Source of the DNA: Neobacillus novalis NBRC 102450
GTDB lineage: Bacteria; Bacillota; Bacilli; Bacillales; Cytobacillaceae
Direction of reading: 5' to 3'
DNA: 64,000 nt
Assembly: GCF_001591805.1 (NCBI RefSeq)
Contig: NZ_BCVP01000028.1
Location: 1 to 64,000, forward strand
The first letter of the stretch is position 1. Each line of letters starts with the position of its first letter. Of the stretch, positions 17,014 through 25,455 are shown in pieces. The notes below the pieces were generated by a model. It did no database searches and was not told where the DNA came from. It was given only the letters and a program-made list of their open reading frames with translations. The position numbers and the translations under genes were made by a program.

Positions 17014-17098
17014 TTGGGTCAGTGACAATTGCAATATTTTGGCTTGTGGGGTCAGTCACCCGATCACAATTAAAGCTTTAGTTCAGTTGGGGGCCCAA
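17014..17098. repeat. Dispersed palindromic repeat, copy A
   Basis: ACATTGGGTCAGTGAC and GGGGTCAGTCACCC are followed by ATTAAAGCTTTAGTTCAGTT. The last block recurs at 51818-51837, and the GACCCCAATGTC type end recurs in opposite orientation at 28.2, 40.1 and 51.8 kb. It fills the gap before the SPFH gene. It looks like a REP/MITE-type remnant. Confidence 0.5.
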
Positions 17099-17196
17099 TA
17101 GCCAAAGAAACCGTCCAAGTGTGTCCTGTGCCTTTTGTTTCATATTAATAGAGCGTTACTGTCCAACAATTATAAAAATTAAGAGGTGAATATAAA

Positions 17197-18321
17197 ATGG
17201 GTATAATTCAAGCGTTTACAGGTGCAATTGGCGGAACATTCGCTGATCAATGGAAAGAAATTATCACTGCCAGTCATTTTGATGAACATACTGTTGTATC
17301 TCCGGGTATATTGAAACAAACAAACAAAGGTCGTGGTTCAAACTATAATGGTTCAAACGGTGTTATTTCAAATGGTTCGAAAATTTATATCCCTGAAAAT
17401 ACAGCTGCTTTCATTTTTAGTCAATCTGGAATTGAAGAAATTATTACAACTTCCGGTGGATATGAATACCAAAATGGTCAAAAAAGTATTTTTAATGGTG
17501 ACGGAATTACAAATTCTATTTTAAAACAAGTAAAAGTTAGAATCGGGTATGGCGGACAAACATCCGACCAAAAACAAATCGCTTTCGTAAATTTACGTGA
17601 AATTCGTGGCATAAAATTCGGTACAAAAGGGCCACTTGTTTACAATGATTTATTTTATGGTACTGACCTTGAAATATTGGCTTTTGGTGCATTTTCATTA
17701 AAGATAGTAGATGCAGAAAAATTCATTAAAAACTATGTTCCCACAAATGTCAATTTCTATTCATTCGATGATCAAAAAGCGAGAGCACAGGTGCTATCAG
17801 AATTTCTGCAATCTTTTGTTGATGCATTAAATTCCCTCTCGATAAAATATAGAATTTCACAATTGCCATCACAAGCAAACGAAATTGCCGCTAAAATTTC
17901 TGATGCCAACTCAAACGCTGGAACCTGGAAAGATCGTTTTGGTTTTGAAATTGTTAAAGTGGGTATTGAAAATATTGAATTTTCACCTGAATCAAGAGAA
18001 TTAGTTAAACAATACTCTTCAAATAAAATGAATCTTAAAGCTTTCGAAGATATTTCTCAAAGGTCATCAAATATTGCTGCTCAACAAAAAATTGCACAGG
18101 GCATTCAAGACAATGGTTTAGGGGATGGGGCAGGTATGATTTTTGGAATGAATATGGCTCAATATTTGAACCCACAAAACGCCTCAAACAGTGAATCAAA
18201 ACCCGAAATGTCGTTTGATGAGCAAATCAATGCTGTCAAGAAGCTTAAAGACTTGCTCGATGACGGAATTTTGTCGCAAGATGAATTTGACGCTAAGAAG
18301 AAAGAGATAATGGGGTTGTAG
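17197..18321 (+). CDS. SPFH-domain protein with C-terminal SHOCT (YdjI type)
   Basis: A 374-aa soluble protein. The central SPFH/band-7-like part (about residues 30-290) resembles B. subtilis YdjI, often annotated virion core protein. A hinge follows, then a C-terminal SHOCT helix pair (DEQINAVKKLKDLLDDGILS, then QDEFDAKKKEIMGL). AAGAGGTGA precedes the ATG. The zinc-ribbon membrane gene starts 3 nt downstream. In B. subtilis, YdjI works with YdjG/YdjH and PspA at the membrane; no PspA is visible here. Confidence 0.8.
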   Translation: MGIIQAFTGAIGGTFADQWKEIITASHFDEHTVVSPGILKQTNKGRGSNYNGSNGVISNGSKIYIPENTAAFIFSQSGIEEIITTSGGYEYQNGQKSIFNGDGITNSILKQVKVRIGYGGQTSDQKQIAFVNLREIRGIKFGTKGPLVYNDLFYGTDLEILAFGAFSLKIVDAEKFIKNYVPTNVNFYSFDDQKARAQVLSEFLQSFVDALNSLSIKYRISQLPSQANEIAAKISDANSNAGTWKDRFGFEIVKVGIENIEFSPESRELVKQYSSNKMNLKAFEDISQRSSNIAAQQKIAQGIQDNGLGDGAGMIFGMNMAQYLNPQNASNSESKPEMSFDEQINAVKKLKDLLDDGILSQDEFDAKKKEIMGL

Positions 18322-18324
18322 ATT

Positions 18325-18921
18325 ATGTTAACAAATGCTTTAAGTAAAGTTCCGTTGAAATATCACAATGGACTTAGAAATGGACTGTTGTGGGCCGCAT
18401 TTTTCGCTTTTGCTTTTGGTTTATTATCCTATGGTGCTTTTACCGAAGAAAATAAGACAATCACAAAAGAAACAGGGCACCTTTTCTGGAAAAAAACAAC
18501 AGAAACTACGATTCATCATGATTTGAGTGAGAGGATACCATATCTTATAGAAGCTATAGTTTTAATATTAGTGGCAGTTGTTTGTCTTGTTATTGCATTA
18601 AGATTGACTCAATTATCAGGAAAGTATAAAAATTATTTTGCTATTATCAAAGGTAATGACAAACTATTAATTCAACAAATCGCGGATATTAATAATTCAA
18701 ATCCACGCCAAGTTATGAATGACCTTCAAAATATGATCGATTCAAATTACATAAATGGGTACTATATTGACTATAAGCAGGGACTGTTGGTGGATAAAAA
18801 TTATATTCCTGAAAAGTTTGTTAGGAAGATAGTTAAGTGTCAAACATGTGGCGCAAGTAATGAAGTAGTGATTGGACAATCAAATTATTGTCAGTACTGT
18901 GACAGCTTGATAATCCTATGA
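18325..18921 (+). CDS. Membrane protein with C-terminal zinc ribbon (YdjG/YdjH-like)
   Basis: A 198-aa protein with two transmembrane helices (about residues 22-40 and 72-94), a winged-helix-like cytosolic part, and a C-terminal CQTCGASNEVVIGQSNYCQYC zinc ribbon (CxxC-N14-CxxC). Its start is 3 nt behind the SPFH gene, so the products probably act together. The pair resembles the membrane partner and SPFH protein of the B. subtilis ydjGHI group. Its stop overlaps the next small ORF as ATGA. Confidence 0.7.
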   Translation: MLTNALSKVPLKYHNGLRNGLLWAAFFAFAFGLLSYGAFTEENKTITKETGHLFWKKTTETTIHHDLSERIPYLIEAIVLILVAVVCLVIALRLTQLSGKYKNYFAIIKGNDKLLIQQIADINNSNPRQVMNDLQNMIDSNYINGYYIDYKQGLLVDKNYIPEKFVRKIVKCQTCGASNEVVIGQSNYCQYCDSLIIL

Positions 18922-19064
18922 TAGTCTTTGAAGAATATGTTATAGATGAGAAAAATCAAGCTTTTGTTAACCGTGATGATGTGCCTTATTTGGTTATAGG
19001 AAACGGAAAGACCTTCCTAAATTCAATACGCTACGAAGAAGGATGGCTACCACCGGATAAGTAG
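18918..19064 (+). CDS. Small ORF coupled to the zinc-ribbon gene
   Basis: A 48-aa frame from the ATG at 18918, overlapping the previous stop by 4 nt. It is acidic and begins MIVFEEYVIDEKNQAFVNRD. It has no recognised domain and may be the 5' piece of a longer gene cut by the decayed region that follows. The ATGA overlap argues that it is translated. Confidence 0.45.
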   Translation: MIVFEEYVIDEKNQAFVNRDDVPYLVIGNGKTFLNSIRYEEGWLPPDK

Positions 19065-19071
19065 TCATGGT

Positions 19072-19241
19072 GTTGATATGTTCCAGAGAACAGCAAACCG
19101 TTGATATGTTTCCACATACCACTGAAGCGATAAAAACGGTTGACTTGTTCCCAAGAACGCGGACATCAATAATGGCAACTCGAGCCATGTGGATTGTGTA
19201 ACTGCGTTTTAAAAGCGACGCAAACAGAATTTGCGCCGCTT
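19072..19241 (+). pseudogene. Decayed repeats resembling the 3' end of a 23S rRNA m5U methyltransferase gene
   Basis: Three close sequences start at 19072, 19100 and 19139 and encode VDMFQRT, VDMFPHT and VDLFPRT in different frames. These match the C-terminal motif of RumA/RlmCD methyltransferases. A last frame reads SHVDCVTAF and stops at about 19212, also like that family's end. A hairpin of AAGCGACGCAAA and TTTGCGCCGCTT (19213-19241) follows. Streptococcal ICEs use the rumA end as att site; whether that holds here is inference. Confidence 0.4.
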
Positions 19242-19266
19242 CTGTTATAAGAGACATCAAGTCAAT

Positions 19267-19345
19267 GGAAAATCATTGACTGCTAACAACATGCTAACAT
19301 TTTGCTAACGAAGTCCAATAAAACGCAGTAAATCAAGGTTAAAGA
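19267..19345. other. Integrase arm-site-like repeats
   Basis: GCTAAC recurs at 19282, 19293 and 19304 (11-bp spacing). The block TTTTGCTAACG ... GTTAAAGAT.TTACA (19302-19344) has a relative at 51708-51751, and TTTGCTAAC also lies beside both groEL-end copies. Spaced short repeats next to an att core suit an integrase arm site. Confidence 0.45.
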
Positions 19346-19355
19346 TATTACACTC

Positions 19356-19390
19356 AATCCCCGTAAAATGCTGATTCTACGGGGATTTCT
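19356..19390. terminator. Hairpin, probable terminator
   Basis: CCCCGTA and TACGGGG form a 7-bp stem around a 12-nt loop, followed by a T-rich stretch. Confidence 0.5.
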
Positions 19391-19426
19391 TCTACTGTCG
19401 TTAAAAATGTTACAGCTTAAAACCAT

Positions 19427-19444
19427 ATGGGCGGCATGATGTAA
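19427..19444 (+). other. Attachment-site core, second copy (attR-like)
   Basis: An exact 18-bp copy of the groEL 3' end, including the stop codon. The bases before it (19400-19426) are not groEL-like. The downstream 130 bp resemble the sequence behind groEL. It marks the right border of the 5.6-kb groEL-linked segment, or the left border of a second element. Confidence 0.75.
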
Positions 19445-19515
19445 ACTGCCGCCTGAACCCTTGATATGACTGGGTTTGTAAGTAAGATGAGAGTGGTTTG
19501 CTAACGTTGAGGATT

Positions 19516-19716
19516 TTAATCGAGGCTTCTCATAAGTTCACTGAACTTTTGGGAGGCTTCTTTTTTCATTTCTTGCGTAACGGGTAGGTTCACATTTTTC
19601 GTAATCTGGTCAATGGTATGACCTAGCCTGTCCATAATCTGCTCAAGTGAGACACCTTCCTCGGCAAGCAGTGACGTATGTGTATGCCTAAGTGAATGCG
19701 GTGTTAATTCCTTATA
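19516..19716 (-). pseudogene. Tyrosine integrase, C-terminal remnant 3
   Basis: A 66-codon frame on the minus strand: YKELTPHSLRHTHTSLLAEE, then GVSLEQIMDRLGHTIDQITK, ending in KKEASQKFSELMRSLD. HSLRH (catalytic H..R) and LGH are present. The nucleophile position reads TKNVN instead of TKNVY, so the catalytic tyrosine is lost, and the N-terminal two thirds are missing. The last 39 nt form an inverted repeat followed by six T. Confidence 0.85.
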
Positions 19717-19722
19717 TTATTG

Positions 19723-20011
19723 AAGAAAAAATGCAGATACTTTTCAAAGTACCCTTTATAAAGGATATACGGTTAAAGGAAGAACGCCTTGTGGTAGTCA
19801 AAATGGACAAAGCCTGCTATAATTGCAAGCTTAACCCTCCAAGGGGTTACCAACTCAAGTTTCGCAGCAGAAATCAGGCATTAAAGCCTTGATATAAATA
19901 GGCTGCGAGCTAAACCAAAACATCACTTACTTAAAACCGGATTAAACCGGTTTTTTCGGTGCATACTTGAGTTATAAATATTAAAAAATTCATCTAAAAG
20001 GGGAATACATC
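19723..20011. other. Intergenic stretch without a convincing gene
   Basis: A 66-codon plus frame crosses 19692-19892 but has no ribosome site and no recognisable family. AAAACCGG and CCGGTTTT at 19937-19960 form a terminator-like hairpin with six T. A ribosome site AAAAGGGG lies just before the RidA-repeat gene. Confidence 0.4.
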
Positions 20012-21283
20012 ATGAGCGGCTTTAACGCAGTATCAGCAAAAAATACGGAAAATGCTCCAAACGGTAACGGTATATATTCACAAACTGTAGCTTTCTCTCA
20101 TTACAACAATCTTTCAGCTCAATTACCTATCGAACCCACAACTGGTAAATTGGTAGCTGGTGGAATAAAAGAGCAAGCTGAACAGTGCTTTAAAAATCTC
20201 AAGGCAATTGTAGACAGCATCGATCATGTTATGAGCGATATTGTTAGAATCACGGTATTCGTTAAGGAAATCAAAGATGTTGACGCTGTAGACGAAGTTT
20301 ATAAAACGTTCTTCCCAACCTATGTTCCTTCTCGGACAACAGTTGCAGTTGCAGCTTTGCCTATGGATGCTTTGGTGCAAGTTGAAGCACTTGTTTCACA
20401 CGGTGAAGGTACAATTCCAAACGCACCACAAGCAGGCGACCTCATTAAGCTTACAAATAACACGGCAAATGCACCAACATGTTCTCTATCTACACAAACT
20501 GTAGCTTTCTCTCATTACAATAATCTTTCAGCTCAATTGCCGATCGATCCAAAAACTGGCCGATTGGTAGCTGGAGGTGTAAAAGAGCAGGCTGGACAGT
20601 GCTTGAAAAATATCAAGGCAATTTTAGAAAGTATCGACGTTCCTTTTGACGATATTGTTAAAATTACTATCTTCCTTAAAAACCTCTCGGATACTGAAGC
20701 CGTAAATGAAGTTTATAAAACATTCTTCCCAGACTCTGCTATCGCCAGAGCCGTAGCCTATGTCCCTGCACGGACAACAGTTGCAGTTGCAGCTTTACCT
20801 ATGGATGCTTTGGTACAAATTGAAGCAGTGGTGTCACACGGAGATGGTACACCTCCACAAGCTGTTGAAGACAGACATGGAATCGTTATATGGGCAAACA
20901 ACACTGAAAATGCACCAAAGAGTTCTCTATCTACACAAACTGTAGCGTTCTCTCACTACAATAACCTTTCAGCTCAATTGCCTTTGGATCCAACTACTGG
21001 TGAATTGGTAGCTGGTGGTGTAAAAGAGCAGGCTGAACAGTGCTTGAAAAATATCAAGGCAATTGTAGAAAGTATCGACCACGTAATGGACGATGTAGTT
21101 AAAGTAAATATCTTCCTTAAAAACATTGCAGATATTGATGCTGTAGACGAAGCTTACAAAACATTCTTCCCAGGCGGTGTTCCTGCACGAAGAACAGTTG
21201 GCGTCTCGGCTTTACCTGAAGATGCTTTAATCCAAATCGATGCAATTGTATCAAACGCTGAAGGAACACCTCCAAAAGCATAA
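20012..21283 (+). CDS. Triple RidA-domain fusion protein
   Basis: A 423-aa protein made of three tandem RidA (YjgF/UK114) domains, roughly residues 10-132, 150-280 and 297-418. RidA is normally a 130-aa homotrimer that hydrolyses reactive enamines/imines at the subunit interfaces; here one chain could form the trimer. The arginine before TT/TV is present in each repeat (R108, R254, R393/394). The glutamate of the VEA motif is E125 and E271 but D410 in repeat 3. Only repeat 1 keeps the YSQ tyrosine (Y22). Repeat 2 has about 10 extra residues near 241-250. AAAAGGGG precedes the ATG. The repeats are very alike at DNA level. Confidence 0.85.
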   Translation: MSGFNAVSAKNTENAPNGNGIYSQTVAFSHYNNLSAQLPIEPTTGKLVAGGIKEQAEQCFKNLKAIVDSIDHVMSDIVRITVFVKEIKDVDAVDEVYKTFFPTYVPSRTTVAVAALPMDALVQVEALVSHGEGTIPNAPQAGDLIKLTNNTANAPTCSLSTQTVAFSHYNNLSAQLPIDPKTGRLVAGGVKEQAGQCLKNIKAILESIDVPFDDIVKITIFLKNLSDTEAVNEVYKTFFPDSAIARAVAYVPARTTVAVAALPMDALVQIEAVVSHGDGTPPQAVEDRHGIVIWANNTENAPKSSLSTQTVAFSHYNNLSAQLPLDPTTGELVAGGVKEQAEQCLKNIKAIVESIDHVMDDVVKVNIFLKNIADIDAVDEAYKTFFPGGVPARRTVGVSALPEDALIQIDAIVSNAEGTPPKA

Positions 21284-21423
21284 CAGGCATTTGTTTGTAA
21301 TACAGGAACTATAACGTTATTTGTTAATGCCGATGGTGAATGCGGAATCGCATATCCTATTCATAAAAAGGGGCTGTTCCAAATGAAAATTGAGACAGCT
21401 GCCGTTTTTTAACAGCGTAGATG

Positions 21424-21478
21424 AAAAAGCATCGAGATTTTAGCCGATTATGGCAGAAATCTTGATGCTTTTTTAGTT
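21424..21478. terminator. Bidirectional terminator behind the RidA-repeat gene
   Basis: GCATCGAGATTT pairs with AAATCTTGATGC (one G-T pair), flanked by A residues on the left and T residues on the right. Confidence 0.7.
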
Positions 21479-21754
21479 TCCGGGCATAAGAAAAAAACTG
21501 GGTTAGCTTGTGAATCTTTGTGAATCTATGAGATTGAGTTTTTATAGATGGTGTCACCTTAACTTTTTAGCTTTTATATTATGGTTTCATGGTTGTGTTA
21601 ATGACTGTTTAAATCAACAGGCGCAAGAATCGGGCAAGCACCCCCAATTGCTAGCAGGTAAATTAAAGACCATAATGGTCAAAGTACAAAGATAATTTCA
21701 TTTAAACCTATAGATATGTTATTATATAAATAATAAAATATTGATTGTACTTGG
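21479..21754. other. Gene-free stretch
   Basis: No frame with a ribosome site is seen. TGTGAATCT is repeated at 21511 and 21521, and short coding-like fragments (GCGCAAGAATCGGGCAAGCA region) suggest decayed DNA. Confidence 0.35.
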
Positions 21755-21806
21755 AGGAGTCTGTCACCAAGGGATAACTATGCCCTTGGTGATAGGCTCT
21801 TTTTGT
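21755..21806 (+). terminator. Strong orphan terminator hairpin
   Basis: GAGTCTGTCACCAAGGG pairs with CCCTTGGTGATAGGCTC around an 8-nt loop, followed by T residues. No gene directly precedes it. Confidence 0.6.
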
Positions 21807-21886
21807 TTTTTTCCATTTAAACAAATGATAAAAATCGAGGTGGAATAAATAATTGGTTTAATCCTGGATACATAATTAAGCTTTTA

Positions 21887-22102
21887 TTAATTTCTTTCAA
21901 CTCTGACATATTCTCTAGGCTGAAATGCCCTTATTTTCTGTTTTATCTCTGCTTCTAGCTCATTATTAATCTGAAGTATTTCTAATGTTTCTTGATTAAG
22001 TACTGGTAGATAAAATTCTCGTTTTTGTTTTTGATTTAATAGCCAACCAAAGGAGAATAGTAAGACGAAAATAGAAATGGTTACATAAATCTTCACTTTC
22101 AT
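21887..22102 (-). CDS. Small membrane-anchored protein, unknown
   Basis: A 71-aa protein: basic start MKVKIYV, one transmembrane helix (about residues 5-23), then an outside or soluble part with a short coiled coil ending REYVRVERN. AGGATGG lies 10 nt before the ATG; an in-frame GTG lies two codons upstream. It is divergent from the mrp operon. I do not recognise the family. Confidence 0.5.
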   Translation of the reverse strand: MKVKIYVTISIFVLLFSFGWLLNQKQKREFYLPVLNQETLEILQINNELEAEIKQKIRAFQPREYVRVERN

Positions 22103-22305
22103 TAACACAACACCATCCTATAAATAATTTGTGTAATCAACAAATTTTTATACAAGATGGTTTAATAAAAACGGGTTTTTATATGATCTTTTCAATGTTT
22201 TTACATTATTTAACAATATCAAGGGAAACCTTAATTAATAATATCTAATTACTTTACCATCTGTATTAAATTACATGGATAACATTTATTAAAGGGGGGC
22301 TTGTT

Positions 22306-24705
22306 TTGTCTTTGCTTCATCTAGCAATAATTTCACCATTCTTACTGGGCATCTTGGTACCAATTTTGTATAAGCTTCTCAGGCGAGTACATGCGGGTTG
22401 GTTTGTTCTTCCTTTGCCAATCTTTTTATTCATTTATTTTTTATCTTATATTCCTATTACCTCTAATCAACAGACTGTGATAAAATCCATCGCTTGGATT
22501 CCTACCCTTGGTATTGATTTTACTGTTAAAGTCGATGGGTTAGGGCTGTTATTTGCTCTTTTAATTACAGGTATTGGTTCGTTAGTAGTTCTCTATTCCA
22601 TCTATTATTTATCAAAGGATAAAGAACAATTAAACACCTTTTATGTATACTTGCTCCTTTTTATGGGGGCCATGCTTGGTGTTGTCCTTTCTGAAAATTT
22701 GATTGTCCTGTATACATTTTGGGAACTAACTAGTTTTTCCTCTTTCCTGCTAATTGGATATTGGTACGACAGAGAAAAGTCCCGATACGGGGCACAGAAA
22801 TCGATGCTTATTACGGTTTTTGGCGGGCTTTCGATGCTTGGAGGGATCATTCTCCTCTATTTAATGACTGGTACTTTCAGTATATCTGAGATCATTCAAC
22901 AATCGAATGAAATTTTGACAAATCCATTGTTTATACCAGCTATGCTGTGCATCTTACTTGGAGCATTTACAAAATCAGCTCAATTTCCATTTCATATTTG
23001 GTTACCTGATGCGATGGAAGCGCCAACTCCAGTCAGTGCTTACCTTCACTCAGCGACAATGGTTAAAGCTGGGCTCTATTTAGTCGCTAGAATGAGTCCG
23101 ATATTTGCTGAAAATGGCCTATGGATATGGCTAGTTGCAGGTTTCGGGATTGTGACGTTATTTTGGGGATCATTCTCAGCCGTTAAACAAACAGACTTGA
23201 AAGGTATTCTTGCCTTTTCTACTGTCAGTCAGCTCGGAATGATTATGTCTCTTCTCGGTATTGGTGGAGCGGCCTTGCATTTTGATTCAATTAATGATAG
23301 TTATTTCAGTGTTGCTACAGTAGCTGCAGTATTCCATCTAATCAATCACGCAACTTTTAAAGGCAGCCTTTTCATGGTAGCCGGGATTGTCGATCATGAA
23401 ACTGGGACTCGGGATATTCGCAGGCTCGGCGGGTTAATGCACTTTATGCCTATTACATTTACCATTGCAATTATCGGAACCTTTTCAATGGCTGGTCTTC
23501 CCCCTTTTAATGGCTTCTTAAGTAAAGAAATGTTCTTTACCGCCATGGTGCGTGTACTTGAAATCGATTTTTTCAATCTGGAAACATGGGGAGTCCTGTT
23601 CCCTATCATTGCTTGGGTTGCCAGTATATTTACGTTTGTTTATAGCGTGATCCTCGTCTTTAAAACATTCACAGGCAAGTTTCAGCCAGAGAAATTAGCG
23701 AAAAAACCACACGAGGCTCCAATAGGAATGTTAATTTCCCCTATTATTTTGGCGTCTCTCGTCATTATTATCGGTTTTTTCCCTAACCTTCTTTCAAATA
23801 CGATTATTGCACCAGCTGTGTCTGCTATCATGCCTAATTTTAAAGTGGATGTTCATATATCATTCTGGCATGGATTTAATACAGAATTATTTATGACAAT
23901 TGGAGTCATTCTGCTAGGTATTTTGCTTTATAAAACTTTCCCGAAATGGAGAAAGGTGTACAGGCTTTTCCCAGAGAAGTTCTCGTTAAACCGTCTGTAT
24001 AATAGTATTTTAGCCGATTCACAAAGAGCTTCTCGTACGATTACCAACAGATATTTGACAGGCTTTTCAAGGACCTATCTCCTCTATTTATTTGCATTTT
24101 TTATCATCATTTTAGCAACTACTTTATTTGTAAAAGATGCCTTTATCATTAAAACAAATAATGTATCAAGCATTCATATATCTGAGGCCATCCTTGCTCT
24201 TGTTATATCTATTGGTGCTATTAGTATTATTTTTGCCAAATCAAGATTAACCTCGATCATCTTATTGGGGGCTGTAGGATACACTGTTTCAATATTCTTT
24301 GTTTTATTCAGGGCGCCCGATCTAGCATTGACACAGCTGGTTATTGAAACGATCTCTGTTGCCTTATTCCTGCTTTGCTTCTATCATTTGCCAAAGTTAA
24401 AAAAGAGAGAAGAACGAATGAGATTCAGAATCACAAATGCGGTTATTTCCGTTGGAGTTGGAGCTATTGTAACAATGATTGCTTTGTCAGCACATAGTAA
24501 TAAGCTATTTGATTCTATCGCCCAATACTATGTTGATAACACCTTTGAAAAAGCAGCCGGAAAGAACATGGTGAATGTAATCCTTGTTGATTTCCGTGGT
24601 TTTGATACGATGTTTGAAATCACTGTTCTTGCCATCGCAGCACTTGGAATCTTCGGAATGATCAAGTTGCGTCTGGAAGGAGGAAAGAAAAATGAAAACC
24701 AATGA
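22306..24705 (+). CDS. mrpA: Na+/H+ antiporter subunit MrpA
   Basis: MrpA is the largest subunit of the seven-part Mrp cation/proton antiporter. The 799-aa product has about 20 membrane helices, a NuoL-like proton-channel region (ENLIVLYTFWELTSFSSFLL, LPDAMEAPTPVSAYLHSATM) and C-terminal MbhD/MbhE-like helices ending in ETISVALFLLCF and FDTMFEITVLAIAALG. The start is a TTG at 22306 behind AAAGGGGGG. mrpB overlaps its end by 14 nt. The complex gives Na+ and alkali tolerance and pH homeostasis. Confidence 0.95.
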   Translation: MSLLHLAIISPFLLGILVPILYKLLRRVHAGWFVLPLPIFLFIYFLSYIPITSNQQTVIKSIAWIPTLGIDFTVKVDGLGLLFALLITGIGSLVVLYSIYYLSKDKEQLNTFYVYLLLFMGAMLGVVLSENLIVLYTFWELTSFSSFLLIGYWYDREKSRYGAQKSMLITVFGGLSMLGGIILLYLMTGTFSISEIIQQSNEILTNPLFIPAMLCILLGAFTKSAQFPFHIWLPDAMEAPTPVSAYLHSATMVKAGLYLVARMSPIFAENGLWIWLVAGFGIVTLFWGSFSAVKQTDLKGILAFSTVSQLGMIMSLLGIGGAALHFDSINDSYFSVATVAAVFHLINHATFKGSLFMVAGIVDHETGTRDIRRLGGLMHFMPITFTIAIIGTFSMAGLPPFNGFLSKEMFFTAMVRVLEIDFFNLETWGVLFPIIAWVASIFTFVYSVILVFKTFTGKFQPEKLAKKPHEAPIGMLISPIILASLVIIIGFFPNLLSNTIIAPAVSAIMPNFKVDVHISFWHGFNTELFMTIGVILLGILLYKTFPKWRKVYRLFPEKFSLNRLYNSILADSQRASRTITNRYLTGFSRTYLLYLFAFFIIILATTLFVKDAFIIKTNNVSSIHISEAILALVISIGAISIIFAKSRLTSIILLGAVGYTVSIFFVLFRAPDLALTQLVIETISVALFLLCFYHLPKLKKREERMRFRITNAVISVGVGAIVTMIALSAHSNKLFDSIAQYYVDNTFEKAAGKNMVNVILVDFRGFDTMFEITVLAIAALGIFGMIKLRLEGGKKNENQ

Positions 24706-25114
24706 CCTTATTTTACAAACAACGACGAAAGTTGTGGTGTTTATCATTCTTCTTTTCGCAGTTTATATATTCTTTGCGGGTCATTATACGCCAGGCGGAG
24801 GATTTGTAGGCGGATTATTGACATCTGGAGCTATTGTTTTACTGTTATTAGCATTTGACCTAAAAACATTGCAAAATTTTTTACCATTCAATTATATCTA
24901 TATGATTGCTATCGGCCTGCTTTTTTCAATCGGAACAGGAGCAGGATCGCTGCTTTTTAATGTTCCTTTTCTTACACATGCTTTTACTCATATCGATTTA
25001 CCGATTCTTGGTGACCTATCGCTTCATACCGCTACATTATTTGATCTTGGAGTTTTCTTAGTCGTTGTGGGTGTAACGATGACCATTATTCAAACGATTG
25101 GGGGAGATGAATAA
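24692..25114 (+). CDS. mrpB: Na+/H+ antiporter subunit MrpB
   Basis: A 140-aa membrane protein with four hydrophobic segments and the MnhB signature GHYTPGGGFVGGLLTSGA. It is an obligate subunit of the Mrp complex. It starts within the end of mrpA (GGAAAG upstream) and its stop overlaps the mrpC start (TAATG), which points to coupled translation. Confidence 0.93.
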   Translation: MKTNDLILQTTTKVVVFIILLFAVYIFFAGHYTPGGGFVGGLLTSGAIVLLLLAFDLKTLQNFLPFNYIYMIAIGLLFSIGTGAGSLLFNVPFLTHAFTHIDLPILGDLSLHTATLFDLGVFLVVVGVTMTIIQTIGGDE

Positions 25115-25455
25115 TGGAAATATTAATGGCCTTTGTAATAGGAATATTATTTATGTGTGCAACCTATTTAATGCTTTCAAAGAGCTTACTCCGCATTATT
25201 GTTGGAACGGGATTATTAAGTCATGGTGCACATTTACTCATTCTAACAATGGGCAGTTTAAAAAGAGGAGCCGTTCCGCTGCTCGGAGAAAATGCAAGCT
25301 CTTATACGGATCCAATTCCCCAAGCATTAATTTTAACTGCTATTGTTATTAGTTTTGGTGTTACAGCCTTTTTCCTTGTTTTAGCCTATCGTGCTTATCA
25401 GGAACTTGGTACAGATAATATGGATAAAATGAGAGGAAATAAAGGAAATGATTAA
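25114..25455 (+). CDS. mrpC: Na+/H+ antiporter subunit MrpC
   Basis: A 113-aa NuoK-like subunit with three transmembrane helices. GTGLLSHGAHLLILTMG and DPIPQALILTAIVISFG are conserved in MrpC/MnhC. It starts at the mrpB stop codon and its end overlaps mrpD by 8 nt. Confidence 0.93.
   Translation: MEILMAFVIGILFMCATYLMLSKSLLRIIVGTGLLSHGAHLLILTMGSLKRGAVPLLGENASSYTDPIPQALILTAIVISFGVTAFFLVLAYRAYQELGTDNMDKMRGNKGND

Noticed and set aside
17070..17098. tRNA fragment (TTCAGTTGG resembles a D-arm)
   Set aside because: No acceptor or anticodon stem can be drawn; the block is shared with a dispersed repeat at 51.8 kb.
19692..19892. 66-codon plus-strand frame behind the integrase remnant
   Set aside because: Its start overlaps the integrase remnant, there is no ribosome site, and no family is recognised.
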